DNA of 64,000 bases from Ophioderma brevispina (Eukaryota > Echinodermata > Ophiuroidea > Amphilepidida > Ophiodermatidae), in contig JAMKCH010019908.1 in the NCBI GenBank assembly GCA_023653785.1, forward strand, positions 1 through 64,000, read 5' to 3'. Of the stretch, positions 46,801 through 58,989 are shown piece after piece. A program made the translations under genes and the position numbers. Every line of letters begins with the position of its first letter. Position 1 is the stretch's first letter. Under the pieces are notes generated by a model. That model worked only from the letters and a program-made list of their open reading frames with translations, ran no database searches and had not been told where the DNA came from.

Positions 46801-47774
46801 TATGGGACACATCACCAGGTGTAGCCACCATCGGTCTAACAACAGGGAGATGTGGGCAGTATTATACTTCCAAACAAACAAAATAATTGGTGACAGGAAT
46901 ACCAAAAAATCAAGAAGTTCTACCGAAATTATGGTCCACTTAACCGATATCACAGGATTAAATAACACTTGTTAACAAAGTTTCTACTCGTTTTGAACGA
47001 TCCCTTACTGCCAAGAAATCAGCGAATTTTTAATCTCCCTGCAAGCCTCACCTGTCATGCTTACACATGGTGGTCACACATGTGCTTTGACAGCTGTTGC
47101 GACCTTTGGAAAGTTCAGGACTAACATTGGAAATGTCACGAATATTCAGTCACATGATTGTAATCTCATTCCAACCCGCAATACAGTGTGTGTGTGTAAT
47201 ACACTAAGCGTATGGGCCTGTATGGCGAAGATGAGACTAGTTTCTGATCTTCGACGTCATCTCCCAAACAATAATAAAAGCACATGGCTTGATCATAACA
47301 AATCCACGCTGAAGTACGCACGGTTTCCAGAATTTTTACACTATTTTTTGACATGCAATGGATTCAAAAAGAAATATAGTGGGAAAAAAGAATGGCTGAA
47401 AGTCTACTACTACCTGTGGATGCAGTATTGAAATGGTAAGTGCCTCCTACATGGAACTTTTCATTACACAAAATTGGATGTCATTGTTTTCAACATGCAT
47501 TTATAGCTTTCGTACGTACCATATTTTCGCTTACTATGTACTAATTGGCCCAGCAGCAAACCTAAATGAAGCGGCATGATTCTGACGATGGCAGTATAAT
47601 AATAATAATGGCATTATAAAAATTTGATTATTATTATTATTGTAAATCTGACTATTATTATATTCATCCCTGCGAGCATGCTTGATTAGTGAAATCAAAA
47701 GCAAATCCATCAATCGCTTGCAATTTATTTGGATGGGATCCTTCACTATATCTTAGAAGGCACACAAGACATAC
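46800..47774. other. Intron, nothing further recognised
   Basis: CPSF1 intron next to the exon at 47775. AT-rich, with a short ATT/AAT microsatellite near 47598-47660. No exon or known repeat recognised. Confidence 0.5.
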
Positions 47775-47888
47775 CATAGTGGAATCATCTCTGCTGAGAA
47801 GTAGAAATGCATGGCTCTTTAAATGCTCTGGGTCTTGCTCCTTTTCCTTCCCTGCCTCCTCATCAACGACACCTGGGGGCTTCACCAC
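47775..47888 (-). CDS. CPSF1: CPSF1 exon (HAFLLLSRDDSTM)
   Basis: A 114 bp exon of 38 codons, acceptor CGCAG, donor ATG|GTATGT. An acidic, weakly conserved loop (DEEAGKEKEQDPEH) leads into SHAFLLLSRDDSTM, matching the LSREDSTM motif. The next family block (roughly 110 residues, LQTGQEI... onward) was not found before the exon at 30859. Confidence 0.96.
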
Positions 47889-48132
47889 CTGCGTTATGTA
47901 CAAAGGAAATGATGACAAACAAACACCCAAACAAAAAAATGAAAAAACCTTACAAGTGATGCACCAGTTCATTGGAATTTATATAATATCCTCTAACATA
48001 AAATACAAATTGAACTTTCTCAGATGACCAAACTCTGAATGACCTAGTTAACTAGATTGCTCAACTTTTTAGGACACCCTGTAGCAATTATGTCAATGTT
48101 AAATGCCTGTGCAAAGGAGATTGCCCACTTAC

Positions 48133-48219
48133 ATCTTTATCTACTTTGCCAACCACAGTCCACATGTCATAACAGCCTGGTAATTCAAAGGTGGTCACAA
48201 CTTGAGGCCGCACTGTCCT
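48133..48219 (-). CDS. CPSF1: CPSF1 exon (RPQVVTTFELPGCYDMWTV)
   Basis: An 87 bp exon of 29 codons, acceptor CCACAG, donor GAT|GTAAGT. RPQVVTTFELPGCYDMWTV is nearly identical to the vertebrate protein. It is followed by the shortest intron of the gene here (244 bp). Confidence 0.98.
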
Positions 48220-48511
48220 CTGTGGGAAAAATAATGAAGAAAACTTAGCATTTGAAGTTTCTAAACCCTAAACTATAAATAACAATAACAATGTGAAAAC
48301 ACATATAAAAATCACCATGCGTGCATGTGCACACCTATGAATACATGTTTGCTTACACACAGATACAAACACACACAAACACACCACCACCAACATACAT
48401 GTGCAAACACGTAGAGGCACATAATGCCCCGACTTGCTTAATTAGTAATCAAAATACAGTGTTCACCAAACGTATGTGTCGTCTGCCGTCACGGTTCTGT
48501 GATTGGGTACA

Positions 48512-48576
48512 AAGGTCACCATGGTCACATGAGTTCACCAAGGTCACACAAGGTCACCAAGGTCACATGAGGTCAC
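48512..48576 (+). promoter_or_regulatory. Array of AGGTCA half-sites, about 10 bp period
   Basis: AGGTCA or one-mismatch forms at 48513, 48522, 48532, 48541, 48551, 48560 and 48570: seven sites spaced 9-10 bp apart, about one helical turn. It lies in a repeat with a nearby CA-rich stretch (48320-48410), in the intron between CPSF1 exons. Motif only. Confidence 0.35.
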
Positions 48577-48908
48577 CATCATGTGGGACACTACCCAAGG
48601 ACCACTGTGTCCAAGTTTTGTGAAAATGTGCGCATGTATTTGGAAAAAGTGGGCAATTATGTTTAGGGTTAACATTGGGTCAACATTTTTACCACAGACA
48701 CACAGAGAGACCCACTACTAAAAAAATACCTATGTGCCCTCTATCAGATGACACAAAAATTACAAAGTAAATATAACACTGATTAAAATGAGTAGTTACA
48801 TTTTAACAAGGTTTACTGACACTATGAGAGATCAACAGCAAAAGACATTTCCACACTTAGAAGTGTGAAGAAAAATCTATACATAGCAGCCACAAAACAA
48901 AATCTTAC

Positions 48909-48989
48909 CTCGAGAACAGAAAGCGCTCCATTTTTGCCATACCCCGAACATGTCACCAACTCCAAATCTGGGTCAATGCTATTCTGAAA
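48909..48989 (-). CDS. CPSF1: CPSF1 exon ([14 protein letters not shown])
   Basis: An 81 bp exon of 27 codons with donor GAG|GTAAGA. The start uses the acceptor TTTAG in front of TTTCAG, because the family has FQNS at this point; a second AG six bases further in would drop F and Q. It contains [21 protein letters not shown], one of the strongest CPSF1 matches in the window. Confidence 0.97.
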
Positions 48990-49935
48990 CTAAATGCAAC
49001 CACAAAAACTTATTGTAACAAGGCAATTTTATCCCTTAACCCCCTGGGCACTACCATCGGCATCCAAGCACTAACTTTGATTGGTCACTTGGAAGATATA
49101 TCATATAATGAGCAAATCAGAGAAACTGTAAGAATGGTGGTATGGTTTACACACAGATATAGAAGCACTATTTTGATTGGTTACTCAGAAGGCTATCTCA
49201 TGTTGTGTCCTGTAATGAGCCAATCAGAGAGACTGTATCGTAGGTGGTAGCGCCAGGGGGTTAGCAATATACATTAAAACTTGTCTGGCCAGTAGCAGTG
49301 AGCGAGTTTGCTATCATAGACAAAGAAAAATGTACACTGATAGGGCTGTCTACTCATCTGGGTCACTTGCCGGTGCTTAGCCTTTATCATCGGCCCTTGT
49401 TGCGCAGTATCACTCCGCGACACACAACACTGCGCGTACTTTCTAATAAATCCGAATCTTAGATCATCGCAGCCCTGGTTCATCGGAGGTGATAAACAAA
49501 CGTGTGTTTCTACGAGGCCGTTTGCGTTTGGCACCCTTTATGACCATTTCTTTGGATTGTTTCTACCATGCAAGTGAAACAAATAGGCATTCTAAAATGT
49601 GCATGTTATTTCCTAACTAGCAGCTACCATTCCAGTCTCTTGCTATCACTTCAGGTAGAAAATTTGGCGCATTTTATGCCAGTTTTACACGGCGGCCTAT
49701 GGGAATCATCACCGCAAAATGGCCGCTCTATAGCTTCCTCGTACCTCAAAATGGCCGAACTGTGACGTCAGCGTAGACAGCCCTATTCTGGCTGATTGCA
49801 ATTTTGAGACACCTAGATGGGGTTGTAGACGTTTTGTAGTCATTATTTAAAAAGTGTTGGAATTCTGGTAATTTATGTAATTTTAAAAGGGCAAAATGCT
49901 AAAATATTGTATATACCAATAAATGTACTACTTAC

Positions 49936-50010
49936 TTCTTCAGAGAGGAAGGCAGGCTCTCCCATGACCATGTTACCACATGGACCAATATTTAACAAGG
50001 AATCACACAC
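49936..50010 (-). CDS. CPSF1: CPSF1 exon ([13 protein letters not shown])
   Basis: A 75 bp exon of 25 codons between TGTCAG and GTAAGT. It reads [25 protein letters not shown]. The CDS.LNIGP and GEPAFLSEE motifs are hallmarks of CPSF1. No frame problems. Confidence 0.97.
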
Positions 50011-51071
50011 CTGACAAATATACAAACAGATAAACTGTCTTCAATTGCGTAATAAAATTAAAATTTTCCGGGTCTACATTGTTTCTTTGTAATTTATCTT
50101 CTCCAAATAACTAACCTGTCCTATTATACAATTCAATTGTTAGTAACCTACATAGTTTGTTAATATTTTTATCTGTTTACCACAGCAAGGCTGCAATGCC
50201 TGTATTTTACACAAGAACAAAATGCATTGACCCTAGCAACTAGATCAAGATTAACACCTCTTATGTACATAGAGGCAGCATTTTATAATACCTGCCACAT
50301 GTTTTGATCGAGATCTCGATCACTTGAGCACAGTAAGTGTTAAGCTTTTTGCACATTCACACCTAGTTTTGTTCAAGACGCTCGGCTATGTCCCCTTTCC
50401 GAGGTCCATCCCCCGTATATAATCATTGGTGTTGAGGCCTTAGCTGAGCCAAAACATGCAAACTCTTACACATGGGATATAAAAAATTATCTCAGAAATC
50501 TACCCCCAGGGCCTTAGTACGGCACCCATGCGAAATCCCCCCCCCCACTCCAGGGCCTTAGGCCGGTGCCCATGCAAAACCGTAAATGAAAATGGTCTCA
50601 GAAATATATTTCATACCACAGGAATTACTACCGTTCACAAGTCAACACCACACGCGAATCTCCTCCCTAATATAATTGCTAACTTCCACTAATCGCTCCC
50701 AGCAATGCGGAGCCACGCTTCCTTGTGCTTTCTTGTATTAATACAATCTGATGGTCCTACCCACTTACGTAACTGCCGCAACTCAAATGACACACAATAG
50801 CTCGTACTCATTGGCCAAAAAACAACATCGTCACATACTTCATAAAGGAATAGAGCGTCATTGATTGGCCACATATCTTCAAATAACCATGAACACCCAT
50901 ATATGGAAAAGCAACCCCCGTGAATAAATTTTCGAATCACAAAAAAATTCTTGAAATATAAAAACGGCAGTACAGATCTGACAAGGCTGTCTGACCGAGC
51001 TTGCGAGCTAAACCGCAGACACCTGTGGGCTGGCATGCCGGATACTAAAAATAGCTAAGTATGATTTCAAC

Positions 51072-51422
51072 GGTAAAGACAATCAGTGATTTGAAAAATA
51101 TTTGAAATTTGCAGGAATAGCTTCAAATGAAGGATAAGTCTGTAGAATTCTCATAAGTTCCTTTTCCAGCTGTAGAATTTCAGAAAATGAAAAATGGCAG
51201 TGTTCCAAGATACCGATTCTCCATTCATTAAGTGTTTGTAGTAATTTCCCGAACGGACAGTTAAATGAACGAAAATCTCCGTGTCTGTCCTTATTAGGTT
51301 GCTTCTGTCTTATCATTTTGTATGGTATGTATGATACCTGTACTTCTACATACATGCAAAACTCTTATTTTTTGAATTTTTTCGGATTTGCTGATTTAGC
51401 ACATCACTGATAGTGTCTTTAA
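51072..51422. mobile_element. TTAA-type MITE, family T7, copy 1
   Basis: Right end ATCACTGATAGTGTCTTTAA; the left end is the imperfect reverse (GTAAAGACAATCAGTGATTT). About 350 bp. Clearer copies are at 56301-56663 and 59331-59793. Confidence 0.8.
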
Positions 51423-51958
51423 GTTGCGTTGGTCAAAATTACTTTTGCTTTATGGTATTTTCGCTGGCGATATAATTCCGATTCAGACTGCCTTGAACAA
51501 GGCTAAGTCACCCTTTCACAATTACCAGAATGCATTTTACCCCATCTCAACTGGGCTCACAGTAGTTTCTCCCATGTTACTGCGAGTCCAGATGCCTTAC
51601 AAACCAAGTAAGAGTTGATGCAATTTATAAAAATGAGCCACTGAGTGAGCCAAAATCATTGGGCTGGTATTCTGACAGGAATCTTTACACATGGGTTTAA
51701 CCGGGGTTAGTCCTATCCCCGGGGACCGTTTTCCTTCCAACATACTCTGAAAATGTGCTGTAATGCTAAAATGCCTTACGGATGGGCCGTTCTGGCCCAT
51801 CTGTGCGGAATTTTCTCACCCACGACATTAAACTTTCACAGTAATTTGAAAGCAAAACAGTCCACTCATGTAGGACTAACCCTGGTTTTAACCCAAGTCT
51901 AAAGTTAGACTCCCTTTCAGAACACCAGCCTTGGTGTTCAACGTGTTCAGCTACTCAC

Positions 51959-52056
51959 CTCAAATGAATATGATGTGAGCTGTGTTCCTTCCCTTTGTAC
52001 TTCTTTACCATACACTTCCAATTCATCAGGGTCTTCCACTAATGCTACATCTGATG
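51959..52056 (-). CDS. CPSF1: CPSF1 exon (DELEVYG...TQLTSYSFE)
   Basis: A 98 bp exon with acceptor CACACAG and donor GAG|GTGAGT. The reading SDVALVEDPDELEVYG followed by GTQLTSYSFE matches the conserved EVYG...GTQL..YSFE block of CPSF1. Phases agree with the exons on both sides. A TTAA-bounded MITE lies 44 bp upstream of it in gene order (52100-52443). Confidence 0.95.
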
Positions 52057-52099
52057 CTGTGTGTGTGAACAACATCAACAATCAAACAATTAAATGCAG

Positions 52100-52443
52100 T
52101 TAAAGGTGCGTGTTCCGATCGTCTTTGGGAACCCCCGGATTTACCCGGAAGTAGTATCGATTCTGATATCATATGAAAGGCTGTATTTTTCTCATTGTCG
52201 TCCTGAAATTTAAGCCTTCAAATCCATTTCATTCCCAAGATATAAACAAAAACCCGCCGTTTTAGTGGTTAACTATCAATATTAGCACAGTATTGAATAG
52301 GGCTATGCAACATTCATTATTGCGTCTTCCATCAAAACCGTAATTTTGTTTCCCATGGTACTTGTTTTGGTGTATGTGCAAGTGCCAGGCTCTCATATCA
52401 AGTAGAGAACACAATACACATAAATCGGAACAAGCACCTTTAA
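52100..52443. mobile_element. TTAA-bounded MITE, family T3, copy 2
   Basis: Collinear with 32133-32475 from TTAAAGGTGCGTGTTCCGAT to ATCGGAACAAGCACCTTTAA. It sits 44 bp upstream (in gene order) of the CPSF1 exon at 51959-52056, close to that exon's acceptor and branch-point region. Confidence 0.93.
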
Positions 52444-52836
52444 AGCGCAGCTACAGTTCACAGCAAACAAGCACAACATTTTGTCCACTCAATCAGATCA
52501 CTGACATTGATTCATAACATTAATTCGTAACTTTGATCATAAGCATTTAATTTTCCACTTCGCAGACCCTCACCCAATCACTGATCAATAACATCCTGCA
52601 GATGGTCGATTATTTATGCACTCAATGTCTGGACAGTCACTATGAGTTACAATATGTTCATCCACCAAGGACACAGTTCAGTAGGTTGTACTTGTATATA
52701 CATTGACATGACTGACCTTGTGTGATCTTGGTATCATATATCATATACCAAAAAACCAGGGTTGTATTTTCTAAATACTGGTGAATGGAAGGTACTGAAC
52801 TGTGCCAAGGCAATTGAGATTTTACTAGCTCATAGT

Positions 52837-53036
52837 GAGTGTTGCCAAAACTGAGCTTTACCCGCCCAATTGGGCTACTTTTGAAAGTCAAAAAGTGCTC
52901 TCAAAGTGCTACTCTTGTTGGGTGCCACGGGTAGCGGCGATTTTTTATCCCATAGAAACCAATGGTTAAGGTAAAAATTGGGCTACTTTTTGCCCTCCGG
53001 TGCTGCACCTAACCAACATTTTTGTTGGCAACACTG
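52837..53036. mobile_element. Degenerate hAT-type MITE
   Basis: Ends GAGTGTTGCCAAAA and TTGGCAACACTG, the same type as 29832-30027. The interior repeats GGGCTACTTTTG. The flanking 8-mers do not match, so one end has probably decayed. Confidence 0.6.
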
Positions 53037-53227
53037 TGTCTGACTGTCTGGACACCATAGATATTAATAAAGGTAGATGCCGTACGCCCGCATTGAAGAA
53101 TAGGCAGCCATCATAACTGTGTTTTGAAATTATAAATATTCCATTACAGCCATCCATTCGAAACTCGCATGCGCATGTGCCATAACTCATTGGCCTGGAA
53201 AACGGTACATCGTTCTATGTAAATGCG

Positions 53228-53310
53228 TGAATATATGAATAAATTGGTACACCAGATTATGGAAATCAGGGAATATATGAATAAATTGGTACACCACGCT
53301 ATGGAAATAA
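53228..53310 (+). repeat. 42 bp direct repeat, two units
   Basis: GAATATATGAATAAATTGGT-ACACCA...TATGGAAAT occurs twice in a row with a few differences. Confidence 0.8.
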
Positions 53311-53416
53311 GTACGCACTGCGACAAAAGATGGTTACGGCTTTTGCGCTGGCGTTCGCCGTCTTGTGTTATATTGAAGTCTGTGCTGGACACTACAGTTT
53401 TGGGCTCGGTTGAAAG

Positions 53417-55739
53417 CAGGGGTGGATTTAATTTTTTTTCTGTACTGGCCCGTCGGGCCAGTGAACTAGGAAACCTACTGGCCCTGTAGCTAACTCACTG
53501 GCCCAACCATTTCCCATCCTATTGTCATGAATTTCTTGCTTACGCTAAACTTTGTTAATTGACCTAAATGTCATAAATACAATAGGCCCTATATTTGGAG
53601 AGAACTCAACTTTGGTTAGGGTTGGGGTGTGCGGCGTGAAGCGCCGAACTTGGGTGCTTGAGAACTGATTTTTTTTCAATAAATTTGGTCTTCGTAACAC
53701 GCACACTTACCCTATATTCTACCAAACATAGACGCGCACACACACACACACACAACCATATACAAACATAGACATACACAGAAAAGGCTGTTGGACCGCA
53801 CTTTAAATTGGGGAAAGAAGTTGAAAATGTGGGCACGAAAACAGAATTAAGGTGTTGAAGGGTAGACAAGAATTATGCAACCATTTTCAGATCATGTTGC
53901 CCCCACTTTGCCCCCGTCGGTGTCTCAGTATCCGTGTCCATTTTGTCTATTTTTTTTTTTTTTTTTTTAACGTACTTACACTCAAATCTTTTCCCATCAC
54001 CTTACATTTGTAGGTAGGTACAAAGTTATAATTGTTAAATTAACGTGGAAAAATTACTCCTCAGGTGTAACATATATAATTATTGTTCTTTCAATTGTCA
54101 CTTCCTTGGGAGATAGCTGGAGATAACCCCAGTTCCGTTTCTTTTCATTACTCGCTCTTTTGATTTTTTTTGTAGGAACGTTTTCTCTAATTCTGTTTTG
54201 TAGGCCTGGTCGACTGCAATTGGTCGAAATGCTTCAGTTTTGCTGAATTATGATGTTTAAAATGTGCGAAGCAGCGTATCTGTGAGCTGTATGAGTTGTT
54301 TTGTAATGTGAGATCATACTTTTCGTGAAACAACACTCACACACGTTATAGTCGGATGGGACATGTCTTTCTCTGCTGTTGTTTGGTAGTCTCCATTGGG
54401 GGGCTAGGGGCAAAACAAGTGTATTCATAATGTAATTATTAAAATCATATAATCGTCTGTGCCCACAAATAAAAATGGCACATTTTCTTTGAAAAGAAAT
54501 AAAATGTCACTTACATTCATTCCCCAAATATCAGTGACAAGTGGATACACATAGACTCAGCAGACAATGGAGTTTTTAAAAAGATATCAGTCACCGGCCG
54601 GTATGCCGGTGTAGAAAAACAACACTTCAAATTTCCCTTTCAGCTGGGAGTGCAGGACCATTGTTTGTATATTGGTCGAGCAGCTGAAGAGATTTCAGCT
54701 GGTACGGCTTCCAATTTAGACTTAGTACTTTTCAGGACAAAATACATAACCTCATTCAAGATAAATAAACATTGAGCTTCTATAGTGGTGTTCAATTAAC
54801 TTGGCCATATTTTTCATCATTTATTAGAAAGGAAGAAACATGAAAAAATAATTGAGGAAATAACTTTAGGTGATGGGAAGATTTGATTATTCATCTTACG
54901 CTCATAACAAGCTTGTGCAGAACCCAAAAATCCGTTAAATAAATTGATTGTTAAACTTCTTTCTATTCAATTTACCGCGTCTTCAGAAGAAAAGAGAAAC
55001 TTTAGTAGTTGTCAACGACAATATTATAATGTACATGGTTAGTTATTGTGAGGAGAGGACGGTATTTGTTCACTCAACCCGGATACAGTGGAGGTGGTAA
55101 TAACATGGCTATAATAATGGCCCACATACCCTGCCATGTAATATCTTTAGCTCATCTCTATACATATCATTGGTGTCTGATATTGGGGAAAAAGAAAATT
55201 GAGGTGACCATTGTATAATTTTTAAGAAAAAGTGCCCGTTTTCTGGTGCGGGAACAGACCAGTTAGTGAATCGTAATAAAGTTATTATGAATTACACTTG
55301 GTATTCCCTTAGCCCCCAGATGGGGAAGCCAGAATTGGTTTTACAGTTGGTTTATTTGGTTCCCCTCCCATGGTCTAGTAGCTCTAGGGGACTACTTGGC
55401 CCTCGGCTCGTGCATGATTGACTTGAGGAACTCACACATCCATCTGTGTTAGAGAAGTTGTGTCAGTGGGAGTTTCAGCCAACTAAAATTAGTAAACTGA
55501 TGATCTTTGAAAAGCGAAAATGCATGCAAAATATTAAAAATGCCGAAGCCATTTTGAGGATATAATCACATGGAAAGAAAAATGTGAATTTATTTAAAGA
55601 CGGTCAGTAACCTACCAAACACCTACATTTCCTGAAAATTCAACTGGACCAATGGCGCCAGCCTCATGTTCATCCTACTGGCCAGACATGAATTTCACTG
55701 GTTGCCGCGGGCCAGCGGGCAGTGCTAAATCGAGCCCTG
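53417..55739. mobile_element. 2.3 kb hAT-like element, no intact transposase
   Basis: Left end CAGGGGTGGATTTAA, right end reverse CAGGGCTCGATTTAGC, each followed by a palindromic GGCCCG-CGGGCCAG segment. Flanking 8-mers GTTGAAAG and GCTGGAAG agree at 6 of 8. The interior contains a CA microsatellite near 53738-53755 and only short frames; no transposase was recognised. It could be a decayed autonomous copy or a large non-autonomous one. Confidence 0.68.
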
Positions 55740-56300
55740 GCTGGAAGGTTTTTTTGAGGATGATGATTATTGAACAGGCTATGAGATGGATGGTTTACGC
55801 CATCGTGAACAGCCCACTGCAATGACAAACTTTTCCAGGGGTGAATTCACGAAAGTTATAACATGACAAACTTAGGAGTAGTCTGGCTTTGTTAAATTTC
55901 TTAAAACTATGGCCTGGTTGAACACACTTAAAAAACTCTTTTGGATAGATTTCACAAATGTCATAAAAAAATAACTATAATGATAACTTATAATGCTTGC
56001 TTTAGGAACTGAATTTTGGATCATACACTTTTTGCATGGTAGGTAGAATAACAAATGCATGCATTTATTAACTGTAGGGCTCCTGCAAGAGTCCTGGTAC
56101 CTCTGGGTCACATGCAAATGGTGTGTTTGGGGATGGTGTATACGGAAAAATGACAAATTCAAGATGGATTTTCAATTGTTGTACAAGGTTGGTACAGGGT
56201 TAATTTGTCCTTGATTTTGACAGCACACAACCCTTTTTGTGCTGTTTTGAATTAATGCTTTTCGACCAAACAAACTTGCAAAACTATGGGTCAAAATCAT

Positions 56301-56663
56301 TTAAAGGCACTATCAGTGATTTGTAAATCAGAAAATCGCAAAAATCATCAAAAATCAAATTTGTTCATGTCTGGAACAAGAATAGGTTTCCTAAGATGCC
56401 CTACAAATGATAGGACCAGAAGCAGCCTAATAAAGACAAAATCGGACATTTTAGTCATTACTGTCCGTACGGACACTTACCACAACACATAGTTGAATGG
56501 AGAGTCGTATCTTTGAACACTGCCGCTTTCATCCTTTTCTGTCAATTCTTCAGTTGGAAAAGGTAACTTATGAGAATTTACAGACTTATACTCTACTTTT
56601 AAGCTATTCCTGTACATTTCAGGTATTTTGACTCTTTCGGATAATCACTGATAGTGTCTTTAA
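56301..56663. mobile_element. TTAA-bounded MITE, family T7, copy 2
   Basis: Begins TTAAAGGCACTATCAGTGAT and ends ATCACTGATAGTGTCTTTAA. It is 363 bp and shows the best-preserved ends of the family. Confidence 0.92.
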
Positions 56664-56748
56664 TGACTATTATGCTTTCACTTAAAGATACTTATTATGC
56701 CCTAGCTTGTAAAAATATAGCTTCACTAGTGCATCCATCCCCGTGTGT

Positions 56749-56875
56749 GACCTTTGACCTATGTGTGTGACTTTTGACCTCAGATATGTTCTGTGTTCAG
56801 ATGAGTGGTCCTATTGACCAATTTGGTGGTAATAGGGCATTTCTACGCAAATTGACCTCGAGATGACCTTTGACC
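56749..56875 (-). promoter_or_regulatory. Two perfect DR1 motifs
   Basis: TGACCTTTGACC occurs at 56749 and again at 56863, with TGACTTTTGACCT between them. On the minus strand these read AGGTCAAAGGTCA. Part of a TGACCT-rich repeat; motif only. Confidence 0.3.
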
Positions 56876-56889
56876 TTTTGTGACACTCC

Positions 56890-57260
56890 ATTTTAGAGCC
56901 TCATCCCCTCTGTGGAAGATTTAGGTAAAGTATTCCACAAGTGAATATAGATTTCAAATGGAATCCATGGTGATTAACTTTTAAGTTTTCCACAGGAGAA
57001 ATATGGATTACAAATTGATTAGCCCATTGGTTAATTCCATTTGAAATACACACCACACCCCCTCTGCAGAAGATTTAGATAAAGTATTCCACAAGGGAGC
57101 ATGAATTTCATGTGGAATAGCCCAATTTGTAAATATTTCAAATCCACAACCTATCTATAGAAGACTCCAAATTAAGACTACCAGAGGATGAGTATAGATT
57201 CTAAATGGAATCGCCTATTGGACAACTTCATTCAAAATATGCACCCTCTGTAGAAAACAA
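56890..57260 (+). repeat. Degenerate about 115-125 bp repeats
   Basis: CCTCTGTGGAAGATTTAG...AAAGTATTCCACAAG recurs three to four times with ATTTCAAATGGAAT-like linkers. A related single unit is near 29160-29230. Confidence 0.6.
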
Positions 57261-57511
57261 AATATCTTACTCGGGTAATATGGATTTTTATAAAGGGAAG
57301 AACCCAATCTACCTTTCAAACCATGAGTAGTATCCACTCATCCTCCTTTTACCCACATTAATTAAGTTTCAATCAAACTGTTGAAATCAAAAGTAGTAAT
57401 TATGTCTTAAAGACAATTCTTAAAAGAAGTCTCAAATAGGATCTATGGCTAAAGTCTCATTCCAACCTTGTGAAAAAAGTCTTTGATTGTGACAATTCTT
57501 GGATCACTTAC

Positions 57512-57563
57512 CCATCCAATCTTTGGCATCTTCTCCTCTTCTCCTTTTAGATGAGGGCCATTC
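57512..57563 (-). CDS. CPSF1: CPSF1 exon, basic patch (SSKRRRGEDAKDW)
   Basis: A 52 bp exon with acceptor TTTCAG and donor GG|GTAAGT. It reads EWPSSKRRRGEDAKDWM and corresponds to the lysine/arginine patch of CPSF1, a possible nuclear localisation signal (inference). Entry phase is 0 and exit phase is 1; both fit the neighbouring exons. Confidence 0.85.
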
Positions 57564-58989
57564 CTGAAATCACATCAGTAGGCAATAGACAAATAATTGC
57601 TACAAATTTGATACAGAGAAATAATCAGTGGGTTTGATACAATTCACGTTAAGATTAGGCATAAAGAAATTGTTTGTTTGGCATAACCCGACCGACCCTA
57701 AAAAACCTGTCGGCTCTAAAGTTTTTATGCAAATTAGCACAAAATAAAAAACCTACCCATTATTTTCATCCACAATTAAAAAAAATATTTTTTTACCAAA
57801 TAACAAAACAAGACAACAACTACAACAAGTAAAATAAATATCTTTGCTAAGTCATTGAAAAAGTCTTAAATAGTAGCATCTTGTATTCATTTTAGAGTAA
57901 AACATTGAGATCTTAAAAAAAATTTAAAAAAAACTCTGACCAACCGACCCTGATATTTTTTCTCTGTTACGCCAAACAAACATTTTTTATGCCTTACAGT
58001 CAGAATTGTGATGCCCAAAGATATACTAAGGTTCCACTGCTCAACGATTTCCATGTTTCCATTGGTGCTTCTTGATTCATAGATCACAAGGGTCTTTGAT
58101 AAAGACACCTGAACTTGGCATACATAAAAGTAAACATTTAGGAATTTAACACTCAGGGATGTGAGTGACCATGTTTAAAAAACACGGAAAATCAGGAACT
58201 TCCCGTCTGCAGAGCAATCCCTACTCAGCTGTCATTGTCAGTGAGATTTGCCGAATTTGACAGACATGCGGCATTTTTGCTACCACTAAACTATTAAGTT
58301 AGATGGCCTGTGACAAAAATCTTCCCAAATTTAACATTTTCTGGAAACCGAAACATGTGTAACTACATTTTACCTCAATCACTTGCTATCAGATGTTTTT
58401 AAACAGGAGTGGAAATTCTGCTTGCGATGCATACGAAGAATCTTCCCTACTATACCATGTGCCTTCTCTACCCGATCTTCTTTGATGAATTTTGTGTCCC
58501 ATTTTGTCCGACATCTACAGTCGCCATAATTAATAGTAGTTTGTTTGACAACTTTATAGGTTTATTTGAACCTTGAAAAAGACTGGATGGTTTGGATTGA
58601 AATTCGGTATAAATGCTTTTGATGTGCATGCGATCTAGCAATGGCGAAAATTAACATCATACCTATAGGCACGGTTCAAAACAAACACATTACACATCAC
58701 AATGGAGAGCTCTCACTTGCCTTCGTGATGGGAATACAGGGGTAAAAGTTCGCAAAAACGCATTTCAACATAGTTTCCATTCCCAGTCGTTTAAGAATTA
58801 AATAAAACTGGAATAAAAATGTGATTTTTACCGATTTTTTTTCCTTTAAAAATGAAAGCAAATTTTGATTTAGGGATACAAAAACCGCGACGTGGGCTAG
58901 AGAAAAATGCGGAAATTCGCGGTAATGCGGAATTCTCACATCCCTGGACACTTTTCTCATAACACCAACTTTGTCTTGTGATTACCTAC

